Source: Candidatus Similichlamydia laticola
GTDB taxonomy: Bacteria > Chlamydiota > Chlamydiia > Chlamydiales > Parilichlamydiaceae
Assembly (NCBI RefSeq): GCF_003339615.1
Contig: NZ_QQBG01000008.1
Span: 1 to 64,000, forward strand
DNA length: 64,000 bases
Direction: 5' to 3'
Shown in pieces: positions 35,756 through 44,933 of this stretch. The position numbers and the translations under genes are program-made. Each line of letters begins with the position of its first letter. Position 1 is the first letter of the stretch. The notes beneath the pieces are model-generated. The model did not search any database and had not been told where the DNA came from. It worked only from the letters and a program-made list of their open reading frames with translations.

Positions 35756-37186
35756 GTGCCTGATCATCAAGAAGAGTCAGATCTTGGGATCGTGGGATTA
35801 GGGACAATGGGGGCCAGTTTGGCTCTCAATTTCGCTGATCATCAGTATCGGGTAGTAGTCTACAACAGAACAACTTCCAAAGCGGAGAACTTTTTTGCAA
35901 AGTATAAAGATCGCTATCCTTTGCAACTGGCTCGATCTTTAGAAGATTTTGTCAAAAAACTACGAAGGCCTCGAAATATTCTTCTCATGGTTTCAGCAGG
36001 TTCTGCTCTGGATAAAATATTGGAACAACTTGTTCCTTTGTTGGAGGAGGGAGACTTAATCGTTGATGGAGGGAACAGTCACTTTCTCGATACAGAGAGA
36101 AGAATGCAGGCCCTCGTGGAAAAGAATATCCTTTATGTTGGATGCGGTATTTCCGGTGGAGAGGAAGGTGCACGACATGGACCAGCTATGATGCCAAGTG
36201 GGGCAGAAGCCTCTCGACAACGTGTTGAATCTCTTTTGGCTTCTGTCGCAGCTCGTGATGAAGAAGGCCATGCTTGTTGTCGCTGGATTGGATCGGGAGG
36301 CAGCGGGCACTATGTCAAGATGGTGCATAATGGCATCGAATACGTAGAAATGCAACTTCTTGCCGAAGCATACGATCTTTTGCGTCGAGGTTTTGGTTTG
36401 AATTGCTCAGAAATTGCTTCGATTTTTTCTCATTGGCAATCTGCCTCCTGGGGTGGTTTTTTATTGGACGCTTCCATTCGTGTTCTTCGTCATCACGGAG
36501 AGAGGAAAGAGTGTTTGGTCGATGAAATTTTGGATGAAGCTTCTCAAAAGGGGACAGGGCGTTGGTCTACTTCTGACAGCCTCGAATTAGGTGTGCCTGT
36601 ACCAGCTTTTTATGAAGCCGTCGCAGCACGATTCCTTTCTATGGAAAAGGATTTGCGTACTCTTTTTCAATCCAGGAGTCGGGAGAAGGAGCCTTTTGCT
36701 AAGCAATCCTGGAGTGAGCGAGACTCACTCGATTTGGCTCAAGCGCTTGAGGTTTGCAAACTCTTCGCTTTTGGACAGGGCTTCCTATTGATTGTTCGTG
36801 CTTCTGAATTGCATAATTGGGGCGTGCTCCCTGCAACGGTTGCCGGAGTATGGAAATCGGGTTGTATTATACGTAGCCGCATTCTTGCTGAGATGCAAGA
36901 AGTCTTCGGGAAGAATCATCAAGCTTCTGTATTCTCCGATCCCTTCTTAGGGCGAATAGAAGGGGGTCTTGCGGGTTGGAGAAAAGTGGTAGGATTAGGG
37001 GTGTCCTTAGGGATCCCTTTGCCTTGCATGAGCAGTTCTTTGGCCCTTTACGATGGTCTCCGAGCGAGTGTGCTGCCGGCAAATTTCATTCAAGGCATTC
37101 GTGATTTTTTTGGGTCACACGGTTACACTCGTGTGGAACAGCCTCATGGTCAATCTTGTCACGCAGATTGGAACAGATCGTCTTAA
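35756..37186 (+). CDS. gnd: 6-phosphogluconate dehydrogenase
   Basis: Oxidative decarboxylation of 6-phosphogluconate to ribulose-5-phosphate with NADP, pentose phosphate pathway. The GTG at 35756 lies 6 nt after AAGGAGG and gives 476 residues; a TTG at 35729 is in frame but has no ribosome site. Signatures: GLGTMGASLALNFADH with NRTTSK for NADP, VDGGNSH near 105, the substrate-binding GCGISGGEEGARHGPAMMPSG and GGSGHYVKMVHNGIEY. It works with rpiA, also in this window. Confidence 0.96.
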   Translation: MPDHQEESDLGIVGLGTMGASLALNFADHQYRVVVYNRTTSKAENFFAKYKDRYPLQLARSLEDFVKKLRRPRNILLMVSAGSALDKILEQLVPLLEEGDLIVDGGNSHFLDTERRMQALVEKNILYVGCGISGGEEGARHGPAMMPSGAEASRQRVESLLASVAARDEEGHACCRWIGSGGSGHYVKMVHNGIEYVEMQLLAEAYDLLRRGFGLNCSEIASIFSHWQSASWGGFLLDASIRVLRHHGERKECLVDEILDEASQKGTGRWSTSDSLELGVPVPAFYEAVAARFLSMEKDLRTLFQSRSREKEPFAKQSWSERDSLDLAQALEVCKLFAFGQGFLLIVRASELHNWGVLPATVAGVWKSGCIIRSRILAEMQEVFGKNHQASVFSDPFLGRIEGGLAGWRKVVGLGVSLGIPLPCMSSSLALYDGLRASVLPANFIQGIRDFFGSHGYTRVEQPHGQSCHADWNRSS

Positions 37187-38998
37187 GTGAGTCAATTGAT
37201 GCAAAAGCTTTGGAAACGTATTCGTAATTTCTCCATCATTGCCCATATCGACCATGGAAAATCGAGTTTGGCTGATCGTTTGTTGGAAAAAACGGGTACT
37301 CTTTCTGCTCGTGAGCTCGTTCCTCAGGTCTTAGATGGGATGGAACTAGAGAGAGAACGGGGGATCACGATCAAGGCGCATTTGGTAACGATGCGCTATA
37401 CCTTTATGGGGGAAGAGTATCAGTTGAATTTGCTCGATACTCCAGGACATGTCGATTTTTCTTACGAGGTTTCTAGATCCTTGGCGGCATGTGAGGGAGC
37501 CCTTCTTGTTGTAGATGCAACGCAGGGTGTGCAGGCGCAAACGCTTGCCAATCTTTTTCTAGCTGTAGAGCGGGGGCTAACGATTCTTCCGGTTCTTAAC
37601 AAAATTGATTTACCTGCTGCTGATCCAGACCGGGTCACGCGAGAAATTCAAGAGATTTTGGGATGTTTAACGGATGTTTTTCTTTGTTCGGCCAAGACCG
37701 GTGAAGGAGTAGAGGAAATCTTGGAGGCTCTTGTCACACAGGTTCCACCACCTAGAGATCCGGAGGATGAAGAATTAAGAGCTCTTGTTTTCGACTCCCA
37801 TTACGACTCTTATCGTGGTGTTTTAGTGTATGTGCGGCTGATATCTGGGTCGATTGCTAAAGGAGACAAAATTGTTTTTCTTTCATCTGGAAAAACCTTC
37901 GAAGTAACAGAGGTAGGAGTTTTTTGTCCAAAAGAACACCCTCTTGATGCTCTGTGCGTAGGAGAGGTGGGATATGTATGTGGCAATATCAAGCAAGTGA
38001 AAGATGTTCAAGTAGGGGATACGATTGTTCACATAAAAACCTCTGTCAAAGAGGGTCTTCCAGGTTTTCGTGTTATTAAGCCGACTGTATTTGCTGGTAT
38101 TTATCCTTCGACTACAGATGACTATTTGAACTTACGAGAAGCCCTAGGCAAGTTACAGCTCAGTGATTCTGCTCTTTCTGTAGACCCAGAAACGAGTCAC
38201 GCTCTTGGCTCAGGTTTTCGGTGCGGTTTTCTTGGCCTTCTTCACTTTGAAATTATTGTCGAAAGGTTACAGAGAGAATTTGATTTAGACATCATCTCGA
38301 CATCCCCCGGTGTTCTGTATCGTTTTTCTTTGATTGGGAATAGGCAAGTTGAGGTAGATAATCCTACCTTCTATCCAGATCCTGTCACCATTGTAAAGGT
38401 AGAAGAACCTTGGGTTTCTGCACGTTTGTTTGTCCCAGCAGACTACCTAGGTGCTGTGATGCAGTTGGGTATTGAAAAGAGAGGAGAATTGCAAGCTACT
38501 GAGACCTTAGACTCATCTCGTCTTATTTTAACGTATGCGTTTCCATTAAATGAGATTGTTGTTGAGTTTGGTGACCAATTAAAGTCTTTGTCAAAGGGTT
38601 ATGCTTCGTTCGATTATGAGCCAATTGGATATCGTGTTTCTGATATCGTGAAGCTAGAGGTACGGATTAACGGAGAAGTCGTAGATGCTTTTTCTTGTTT
38701 AATTCACCGATCTAAAGCAGAGCGTAAAGGGAGGTATCTTTGTAAAAAATTAGTGGGTGTCATTCCTCGGCATCTCTTCAAGATCCCGATCCAAGCTTCT
38801 GTTGGTGGCAAGATCTTGGCTCGAGAAACGATTTCAGCTTTGGCTAAAGATGTAACAGCCAAATGCTATGGGGGTGATATTACGAGGAAGCGTAAGCTTT
38901 GGGACAAGCAGAAGGAAGGGAAGAAAAGAATGAAGCAAATGGGAAAGGTTTCCGTTCCTCAGAAGGCTTTCTTGGAAGTATTGAAGTCGGAGGAATAA
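37187..38998 (+). CDS. lepA: Elongation factor 4 (LepA)
   Basis: Ribosomal GTPase related to EF-G. 603 residues from GTG 37187, immediately after the gnd stop. G1 AHIDHGKSS at 19-27, G2 [10 protein letters not shown]3 [12 protein letters not shown]4 NKIDLP; the C-terminal LepA-specific domain has [30 protein letters not shown]. gnd-lepA order is as in Chlamydia. The cdsA start directly follows its stop codon. Confidence 0.97.
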   Translation: MSQLMQKLWKRIRNFSIIAHIDHGKSSLADRLLEKTGTLSARELVPQVLDGMELERERGITIKAHLVTMRYTFMGEEYQLNLLDTPGHVDFSYEVSRSLAACEGALLVVDATQGVQAQTLANLFLAVERGLTILPVLNKIDLPAADPDRVTREIQEILGCLTDVFLCSAKTGEGVEEILEALVTQVPPPRDPEDEELRALVFDSHYDSYRGVLVYVRLISGSIAKGDKIVFLSSGKTFEVTEVGVFCPKEHPLDALCVGEVGYVCGNIKQVKDVQVGDTIVHIKTSVKEGLPGFRVIKPTVFAGIYPSTTDDYLNLREALGKLQLSDSALSVDPETSHALGSGFRCGFLGLLHFEIIVERLQREFDLDIISTSPGVLYRFSLIGNRQVEVDNPTFYPDPVTIVKVEEPWVSARLFVPADYLGAVMQLGIEKRGELQATETLDSSRLILTYAFPLNEIVVEFGDQLKSLSKGYASFDYEPIGYRVSDIVKLEVRINGEVVDAFSCLIHRSKAERKGRYLCKKLVGVIPRHLFKIPIQASVGGKILARETISALAKDVTAKCYGGDITRKRKLWDKQKEGKKRMKQMGKVSVPQKAFLEVLKSEE

Positions 38999-39817
38999 GT
39001 GCGAGTACGAGTAGAATGGGGAGAGTTACGAGCACGTGTTTTTTCTGGATTAGTTGGGGCTTCGCTAGCGGCCTTTCTTTTCTGGATGTCTGGTTATGCC
39101 CTGGGAAGTTTGGTCTGTCGTTTCGGGATCCGTTTGCTTGCCTGGGGGGCGACATATGAGCTAGTAAGAATGACGCAGATTGTGTACAAGGACCTGATTC
39201 ATCCATCCTTTCACCTTCTCCTCAGTATCTTTTTCTTTGTTTGTGTCGACTTCTTACCTTCTCTTTCTCTAGCCCTTTTGTCTGCGATTTCTTTGATTTC
39301 TGTTTTGATCTTTTTCGACCCCTTTTCTGCCTTTATCCGTCTTTCGTCTTCCCTTTTGATCTTTCTCTACGTTCATTTTCCGATCGCTCTCTTCGAGCAA
39401 TTGTTAGAGGACAAGCTCCCCCATGGGCGTTGGTGGGTGCTTTATCTACTGTTGGTTGCTAAGGGTTCAGATACGGGTGCCTACTTCTCAGGGAAGCATT
39501 TTGGGAAGCAACTTATAGCTCCTCGAGTTAGTCCTAATAAGACGGTGGTGGGTGTTGTAGGGGGTATGGTTTTCGCGACAGTGTTAGCGCTCTTCCTTTG
39601 TCTCTTCACTACCCCGCCTTGGAGTGGATCTGTGCTGACGTTTTGTGCTCCTGGAGTTGCTCTCTTTGCGCAGTTTGGTGATTTGATCGAGTCTTCTTTC
39701 AAGAGATCTTGTGGTGTGAGGAGTAGCGGTTCCTTTTCCGGTATGGGAGGAATCCTTGACATGCTCGACTCTGTCTTGATGGTCTGTCCTTTGATCTACG
39801 CCTTAGCATGTCTTTAG
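38999..39817 (+). CDS. cdsA: Phosphatidate cytidylyltransferase
   Basis: Makes CDP-diacylglycerol from phosphatidate and CTP; membrane enzyme. 272 residues from GTG 38999, about six to seven membrane segments. Recognised by KGSDTGAYFSGKHFGKQLIAPRVSPNKTVVGVVGG near 155 and the C-terminal family signature SSFKRSCGVRSSGSF...GGILDMLDS. In that signature the usual Lys-Asp after the basic Arg (VKD) is Arg-Ser, and the His before GG is Met; see findings. It overlaps cmk by 10 bp. Confidence 0.9.
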   Translation: MRVRVEWGELRARVFSGLVGASLAAFLFWMSGYALGSLVCRFGIRLLAWGATYELVRMTQIVYKDLIHPSFHLLLSIFFFVCVDFLPSLSLALLSAISLISVLIFFDPFSAFIRLSSSLLIFLYVHFPIALFEQLLEDKLPHGRWWVLYLLLVAKGSDTGAYFSGKHFGKQLIAPRVSPNKTVVGVVGGMVFATVLALFLCLFTTPPWSGSVLTFCAPGVALFAQFGDLIESSFKRSCGVRSSGSFSGMGGILDMLDSVLMVCPLIYALACL

Positions 39818-40500
39818 TCATTACTTTAGATGGTCCTGGGGGAAGTGGAAAGAGTGAAATCACACGACTCTGTACCGAAGCTTTAGGAGGACTTTGGTTA
39901 AACTCTGGACAGGCCTATCGACTTCTGACTTGGACAGCTCTGCAAAAGGGATGGGATGGAACAGAAGAGGATTTGGTTTCTTTTTTTCCTTGCCTGCTTG
40001 AAAAGGGGCAATTGCAATGGAAGCCTTGCCGACATCAGGTGGTTTGTGGTTTATCTTCTTCTGAGTCTTTGCCCTTCCCTGAAGATCAGCCACGTATTGA
40101 ATCTGCAATCGGTGTTCTTGCTCGCCAACTTTGTGTGAGGGACTTCATCAATTCTTCTTTGAGAGACCTTTCCTTTGAAACTCCCTATTTCTTTTTTGAA
40201 GGGCGAGACATGGGTTCTGTTGTTTTTCCCAATGCTGATCTCAAAATCTTTCTAACAGCTTCCCTTAAAGAGAGGGCTCGGCGACGATTTAAACAAAGGC
40301 CTTCTGGTCAATCCTTAGAAGAGATTCAAGTTAAGTTAGCCCAAAGGGATTGGGACGATGCACACCGATCCATTGGAGCTTTGGTTCAACCCGCAGGTTG
40401 CTGGGTCTGTGACAGTTCAAATTTCTCTTTAGAGGAGACAGTTCAAGCCATTCTCGATCATATACGGAGTGGTCTGGGAGGCCATTTTTCTTCAAGTTGA
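39808..40500 (+). CDS. cmk: Cytidylate kinase
   Basis: Phosphorylates CMP/dCMP. 230 residues with P-loop DGPGGSGKSEI at 7-17, the NMP-binding SGQAYRLLTW near 33, EGRDMGSVVFPNADLKIFLTAS near 128 and the lid-like RRRFKQRPSG. Supplies CTP for the upstream cdsA pathway as well as nucleic acids. The 3' end overlaps the convergent helicase gene by 43 bp. Confidence 0.94.
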   Translation: MSLVITLDGPGGSGKSEITRLCTEALGGLWLNSGQAYRLLTWTALQKGWDGTEEDLVSFFPCLLEKGQLQWKPCRHQVVCGLSSSESLPFPEDQPRIESAIGVLARQLCVRDFINSSLRDLSFETPYFFFEGRDMGSVVFPNADLKIFLTASLKERARRRFKQRPSGQSLEEIQVKLAQRDWDDAHRSIGALVQPAGCWVCDSSNFSLEETVQAILDHIRSGLGGHFSSS

Positions 40501-42668
40501 CGACGTAACCCTGTAAAGCGTGCTGTTTGTCCTTGATTGCGCACGCAATACCAGAGATGTTTTCTGCTACCAATCAGGAGGACGTATTGTCGTGCTCGTG
40601 TGATGGCTGTATAGAGCAGCCTTCTAAAGAGCATGATGGAATGGGAAGGATGAATAGGCATGACAATACACTCGGCCTCACTTCCTTGATACTTGTGAAC
40701 AGACAAAGCATAGGCGTGCTGTAATTGATCAAGCTCATCAAAGCGATAGATTATAGATCTACCTTCCATGGAGATGAGTTCACATGTTTGGTTGGCTAGA
40801 TCCGCATATCTTAAGAAATGGATGGACCCATTGAAGATTTCCTTACGATAGTTATTTCGGGTTTGAATTAACTTGTCTCCTAGAAAGAAAGTTCTCGATC
40901 CTACAGAGAAACTACCCGCTTGCCCTTTTTGAAAAGTCTGTTGGAGGGCTGTATTGAGACGCTCAATGCCTACGGGACCCTTCCTCATAGGACAGAGTAC
41001 TTGAACCTCTTCTTGAGGATCCAACTTATAGAGACGGGGGAGTCTCTCGTATACTTCAAAACAGATGCGTTCGACAATACGCTGGCCATCTTGCTCTTCA
41101 ATAAAAGAAAAGTCTGGGCTCTCTTGTATCAAAGGAGAACGGCCAGATTGAATCAGATGGGCTGCTTGAACAATGCCGGAGCGCTCCGATTGTCTGAACA
41201 GAACAGAAAGAGTGCAGATCGGTAACCTTCTGGAGGAGATCAAATCTTCCAAAACTTGGCCTGGACCAATACTGGCCAGTTGATCTCGGTCTCCTACTAA
41301 AACAAGATGGGCATGACAAGGTATAGCTTTGAGGAGATGGTGGAAAAGAAAAGAGTCAACCATGCTCATCTCGTCTACGATAACCAAATCGGCTTCCAAA
41401 GGAGCATTTTCTGTTTTTTGGAATGTTTGAGATGCGAAGTCATATTCCAGTAAATGATGAATCGTTTTGGAAGGATGTCCACTCGCTTCTCCTAGCCTCT
41501 TAGCTGCTTTTCCTGTTGGTGCACAGCAGATCAAATCAAGTCCAAGTTGCTTTCCAATCCAAGCTAGACAACGAGTGATGGTGCTCTTGCCCGTTCCAGG
41601 TCCGCCAGTCAAAATATGGACTTTATGCGTATAAGTCATGCGAACCGCCTCTTTTTGGGCGTCGGCTAAGGTCATGCCTAATTGATCAGATAACTTCTGC
41701 AGAAGACCTTCAAGATCAAAAGAGGGGATACGAGAAGGAGATTGTAAGAGGCGATCAAGCTGAGAAGCGATGTTCTGTTCCGTTCTATAGGCAAGAGCAC
41801 TCCAAATAAAGGGCTCTTTGCCTAGAGACCCCTCTTTTAAGTCTTGTAATAGACGGCCCTCGTTCAAAAGATGTTCTAAATATTTTTCTAGGGCGCTTCT
41901 TTCATTTAGTTGGAGAAGCCTCTGGGCTTCTTCTAAAAGATGCCCTTTAGGAAGACAAGTATGACCCTCTTGATGACTCTGAGAGATAATCGCCTCGTAG
42001 GCAGCTTGGATCCTAACAGGGGCGTCTTGTGCTAAGCCTAAATGTTGGGCCACTTGATCTGCTCTCTTGAATCCAAATCCCCAAATCTCTCGCACCAAAA
42101 TATAGGGATTACCTCGGATGACCTCTTCTGAGCGGAGACCCCACTTATCATGAATCTTCTTCGTATGTCGTGTCGATAAACCAATCTTTTGGCAAAAAAC
42201 CATCAGATTGCACAAATCTCTTTGTTTCTTCCAAGCCTGGTGGATCTGTTCTGCTTTTTGAGGGGTGATACCCCGGATGATACTTAATTGATCCGGTCGA
42301 TGATCAAGGATAAAAGGGGTCTCCTTCCCAAATTTCTCAACGATCTTGGCAGCTAAAACAGGGCCAATACCAGGAAGATTGCCTGAGCCCAAATAATGGA
42401 TCATTTCTTCTAGGTTTTCTGTTGGCACATCCATAAAGAACGAGGTAACAGCAAACTGATCTCCATAGGAAGCAGAACGCTTCCACTGACCTTGACAGGA
42501 AACACGCTGTCCTATGCTAAGACCTGAGAGGGATCCAACGAGAGTAATGACCGATTGGTCATCCAGGCGAAGTCTAACGACAGAAAAAAGCCCTTTGGGA
42601 TCATCATACGTCACTCGAACAACGATTCCCGAAAGACAGGTCTCATCAGACTTTTCGGAAAAGGACAC
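40458..42668 (-). CDS. recD: RecD2-type DNA helicase
   Basis: Superfamily 1B 5'-3' helicase, not bound to RecBC. I choose GTG 42668 (736 residues, GGAG upstream) because the longer frame from 42704 begins inside tRNA-Asn. An OB-fold-like N-terminus and helix-hairpin-helix segments (YLGSGNLPGIGPVLAAKIVEKFG) precede the motor domains: Walker A TGGPGTGKST, Walker B VIVDEMSMVD, VGDRDQLASIGPG, and the C-terminal SVHKYQGSEAECIVMPIH and YTAITRAR. This is the RecD2 layout known from Deinococcus and chlamydiae. Confidence 0.93.
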   Translation of the reverse strand: MSFSEKSDETCLSGIVVRVTYDDPKGLFSVVRLRLDDQSVITLVGSLSGLSIGQRVSCQGQWKRSASYGDQFAVTSFFMDVPTENLEEMIHYLGSGNLPGIGPVLAAKIVEKFGKETPFILDHRPDQLSIIRGITPQKAEQIHQAWKKQRDLCNLMVFCQKIGLSTRHTKKIHDKWGLRSEEVIRGNPYILVREIWGFGFKRADQVAQHLGLAQDAPVRIQAAYEAIISQSHQEGHTCLPKGHLLEEAQRLLQLNERSALEKYLEHLLNEGRLLQDLKEGSLGKEPFIWSALAYRTEQNIASQLDRLLQSPSRIPSFDLEGLLQKLSDQLGMTLADAQKEAVRMTYTHKVHILTGGPGTGKSTITRCLAWIGKQLGLDLICCAPTGKAAKRLGEASGHPSKTIHHLLEYDFASQTFQKTENAPLEADLVIVDEMSMVDSFLFHHLLKAIPCHAHLVLVGDRDQLASIGPGQVLEDLISSRRLPICTLSVLFRQSERSGIVQAAHLIQSGRSPLIQESPDFSFIEEQDGQRIVERICFEVYERLPRLYKLDPQEEVQVLCPMRKGPVGIERLNTALQQTFQKGQAGSFSVGSRTFFLGDKLIQTRNNYRKEIFNGSIHFLRYADLANQTCELISMEGRSIIYRFDELDQLQHAYALSVHKYQGSEAECIVMPIHPSHSIMLFRRLLYTAITRARQYVLLIGSRKHLWYCVRNQGQTARFTGLRRQLEEKWPPRPLRI

Positions 42669-42674
42669 GAGACA

Positions 42675-42747
42675 CTCCGGATGCAAGACTCGAACTTGCG
42701 ACAAATGGATTAACAGTCCACTGCTCTACCAACTGAGCTAATCCGGA
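42675..42747 (-). tRNA. tRNA-Asn (anticodon GUU)
   Basis: 73-nt cloverleaf on the minus strand. Acceptor TCCGGAT/ATCCGGA pairs perfectly, discriminator G. D arm GCTCAGTTGGTAGAGC, anticodon loop CTGTTAA, T loop TTCGAGT. It lies between groEL and the recD-type gene, 6 bp before the chosen recD start, so both are probably on one transcript. Confidence 0.96.
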
Positions 42748-42758
42748 ACAAAAGTCCA

Positions 42759-42781
42759 GGTGCGAATTCTAAGTTCGCACC
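42759..42781 (-). terminator. Hairpin terminator after groEL
   Basis: GGTGCGAA and TTCGCACC form a perfect 8-bp stem with a 7-nt loop; on the minus strand it is followed by TGGACTTTTG, a weak T-tract. It lies between the groEL stop and tRNA-Asn. Confidence 0.6.
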
Positions 42782-42817
42782 CCGAATTGAAGCAAGACTA
42801 ATAGAGGAAGCCGGAAT

Positions 42818-44452
42818 TTAACCGCCCATGGAACACATGTCATCACAACAGGAACTCTGCTTTCCTGCTTCAGGAAGGTCCGTTACTGTTGCTTCTGTTG
42901 TCAAGATCATGGAAGCCTGAGCTTCAGCATTGCGCAGAGCCATAACGACGACCTTCTTAGGATCAATGACACCACTGACGACAAGATCCTCGAATTTGTC
43001 TGTGCGGGCATTGTAGCCGAAGTGCCCCTTTAATCCTTCCACCTTTTGCAAGATGACAGCACTCTTCTTTCCTGCGTTATCCGCAATTTGAAGCAGAGGG
43101 GCTTCTAAGGCCTTTAAGACGATTTCAATGCCTAGATTCTCATCCCCTTGACAAGCAGGCAGAGCCTTGCGAAGCTTCTGGGCGGCTCGAATTAAAGCTG
43201 TTCCACCACCTGGGAGAATGCCTTCTGCGACGGCCGCCTTCGTTGCTTCAAGAGCATCGACAATACGATCCTTTCTCTCTTTCATTTCGACTTCTGTTGC
43301 ACCGCCAACGTAGATAACTGCAACCCCTCCGGAAAAGTGCCCCAGTTCGGCCTGTAAATTTTCTTTCGTATAAGAAGAAGTCGCCTCTTCCAATTCGGAC
43401 CGAATCTGCTCTCTTCTCGTCTCGATCCTCTCTTTGGATCCCTTCCCATCTACGAGAACTGTCTTCTCCTTTCCAACAACGACGCGACGGGCTTTCCCCA
43501 AGACGCCCTCTGCCAAGTCGAGAGACTCAAGTTTGTCTCCTAGCTCTTCACTGACGACACGACCACCGGTTAGGATAGCCAAATTTTCTAGAGACCGCTT
43601 TCTACGATCACCGAACCCAGGTGCCTTTACGGCACAAACACGCAGTCCCATGCGCAGACGGTTCACGACCATCGTTGTCAAGGCTTCATCCTCAACATCT
43701 TCAGCGACAATGAGAAGGGGAGAGTTGGAGGCAGCCGCCACTTGAAGAACGGGGACAATCTCTTTGATCTTACCGATCTTTTTGTCCGTGATGAAGATCA
43801 AACAATCTTCTAGGACAGCTTCTTGTGTGGCTGTGTTTGTGATGAAATTGGGCGAGATGAATCCTCTGTCAAAGGACATCCCTTCAGTGCGCTCCTGGTA
43901 CGTGTCGAAGCCACGACCCTCTTCCACGGTGATGGCCCCATCTTTTCCCATCTCTGTAATGACGGTCGCAATCAGATTTCCAATCACTTCATCTCCATTT
44001 GCAGAAACAGAAGCAACTTGGGAGATCTCTTTCAAATCCTTAACAGGTAGGGTCATGTCTTCCAGAATGGAAATGATCTTTGAGGCAGCAAGATCCATTC
44101 CCCTTTTGATCTCAACCGGATTAGCACCAGCCGCAATCAGCTTAGCACCCTCTTTGCACATCGCATAGGTCAGGACGGTTGCTGTTGTTGTCCCATCCCC
44201 GGCCTTATCAGCTGTCTTACTAGCAGCTTGCTTAACGAGCTCAATTCCAAGGCCCTCTATTCCCGCATCGGAAATACTCTCTGCTACGGAGACACCGTCT
44301 TTAGTGACACGGGGGGGCCCGTACTTCTGTTCGACAATGACCCATCTTCCCTTTGGACCGAGGGTGACGGATACGGCCTTTGCAAGCCTCTCAACACCTC
44401 TCAAGATTCTTTTGCGAGCTTCTTCTCTGTATTTAATCTCTTTAATGGTCAT
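42818..44452 (-). CDS. groEL: Chaperonin GroEL (60 kDa)
   Basis: 544 residues, the normal GroEL length. The equatorial ATP-site motifs VSVTLGPKGRWVIVEQ, DGVSVAESI and AGDGTTTATVLTYA are present, as is the conserved AAVAEGILPGGGTALIRA hinge/equatorial segment. The C-terminal tail is CCDDMCSMGG with three Cys instead of the common Gly-Gly-Met repeat. It follows groES after 27 bp. Because all key residues are intact I take this to be the functional GroEL1-type copy; chlamydiae also have divergent extra groEL genes elsewhere. Confidence 0.98.
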   Translation of the reverse strand: MTIKEIKYREEARKRILRGVERLAKAVSVTLGPKGRWVIVEQKYGPPRVTKDGVSVAESISDAGIEGLGIELVKQAASKTADKAGDGTTTATVLTYAMCKEGAKLIAAGANPVEIKRGMDLAASKIISILEDMTLPVKDLKEISQVASVSANGDEVIGNLIATVITEMGKDGAITVEEGRGFDTYQERTEGMSFDRGFISPNFITNTATQEAVLEDCLIFITDKKIGKIKEIVPVLQVAAASNSPLLIVAEDVEDEALTTMVVNRLRMGLRVCAVKAPGFGDRRKRSLENLAILTGGRVVSEELGDKLESLDLAEGVLGKARRVVVGKEKTVLVDGKGSKERIETRREQIRSELEEATSSYTKENLQAELGHFSGGVAVIYVGGATEVEMKERKDRIVDALEATKAAVAEGILPGGGTALIRAAQKLRKALPACQGDENLGIEIVLKALEAPLLQIADNAGKKSAVILQKVEGLKGHFGYNARTDKFEDLVVSGVIDPKKVVVMALRNAEAQASMILTTEATVTDLPEAGKQSSCCDDMCSMGG

Positions 44453-44479
44453 GGCAAACTTCCCTCATCCTCTCGTTGA

Positions 44480-44809
44480 CTAGTCCGACTCAACTTGCGC
44501 GATAATGTCACTACTGCTGGCGACCAAAAACTCCTCGCCTTCTAGCGTAACTTCCTGCCCGGAGTACTTGCTAACTAAGACGGTATCGCCCACTTGAACA
44601 GGCATAGCAATAAGCCGTCCCTCTTTGTCTCGCTTGCCGGGACCCACAGCAACTACGAGAGCGACCTCCGGTTTTTTCTTCGCGCTTTCAGGCAATATAA
44701 TCCCGCCTGAATGTGTCTCCGCTTCAACTCTTTTCAGGAGAACTCGATCACCGAGAGGTTTGAAATTTTTTTGACAAGCACGCTTGTTTGCACAACAGCT
44801 CTTTTCCAT
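44480..44809 (-). CDS. groES: Co-chaperonin GroES with Cys-containing N-terminal extension
   Basis: 109 residues. The fold proper begins FKPLGDRVLLKRVEAETHSGGIILPESAKKK at residue 17, with the mobile loop SGGIILP intact. The preceding 16 residues (CC at 5-6 and Cys12) are an extra extension; the ATG at 44809 is the only good start upstream. It forms the lid of the GroEL cavity. Probably regulated by HrcA through the upstream CIRCE-like site. Confidence 0.96.
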   Translation of the reverse strand: MEKSCCANKRACQKNFKPLGDRVLLKRVEAETHSGGIILPESAKKKPEVALVVAVGPGKRDKEGRLIAMPVQVGDTVLVSKYSGQEVTLEGEEFLVASSSDIIAQVESD

Positions 44810-44834
44810 GAGTAACGATCTCCAGTGTGGACAT

Positions 44835-44847
44835 GCCCTGCCAGGGC
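44835..44847. repeat. 13-bp inverted repeat in the groES leader
   Basis: GCCCTG and CAGGGC flank a single C. Located 26 bp upstream of the groES start and 8 bp from the 20-bp palindrome, it is probably part of the same regulatory leader. Confidence 0.55.
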
Positions 44848-44855
44848 AGGACGAA

Positions 44856-44875
44856 AGACTGACGGCCGTCAGTCT
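44856..44875. repeat. Perfect 20-bp palindrome in the groES leader
   Basis: AGACTGACGGCCGTCAGTCT reads the same on both strands. It lies 46 bp upstream of the groES start and partly overlaps the candidate -10. It could be an extra operator or form an RNA hairpin. Confidence 0.7.
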
Positions 44876-44900
44876 AACTGTGGAAGTGACTTTTTTGCAA
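44872..44900 (-). promoter_or_regulatory. Candidate groESL promoter
   Basis: TTGCAA (44900-44895) and TTAGAC (44877-44872) are 17 bp apart on the minus strand. A second possible -10 (TAAGAT) overlaps the end of the CIRCE-like element, so the exact start is uncertain. Confidence 0.35.
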
Positions 44901-44905
44901 TGATC

Positions 44906-44932
44906 TTAGCAGGCAGAGAGGTAGAGTGCTAG
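44906..44932. promoter_or_regulatory. CIRCE-like HrcA operator upstream of groES
   Basis: TTAGCAGGC, a 9-bp spacer and GAGTGCTAG. Compared with the consensus TTAGCACTC-N9-GAGTGCTAA the left arm matches 7 of 9 positions and the right arm 8 of 9, with the exact 9-bp spacing. It begins 1 bp outside the stop codon of the DUF151 gene. HrcA binding here would repress groESL until heat or protein stress. Confidence 0.8.
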
Positions 44933-44933
44933 C

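Noticed and set aside
43434-44168. Long plus-strand frames opposite groEL
   Set aside because: Typical antisense shadows of a GC-biased highly conserved gene.
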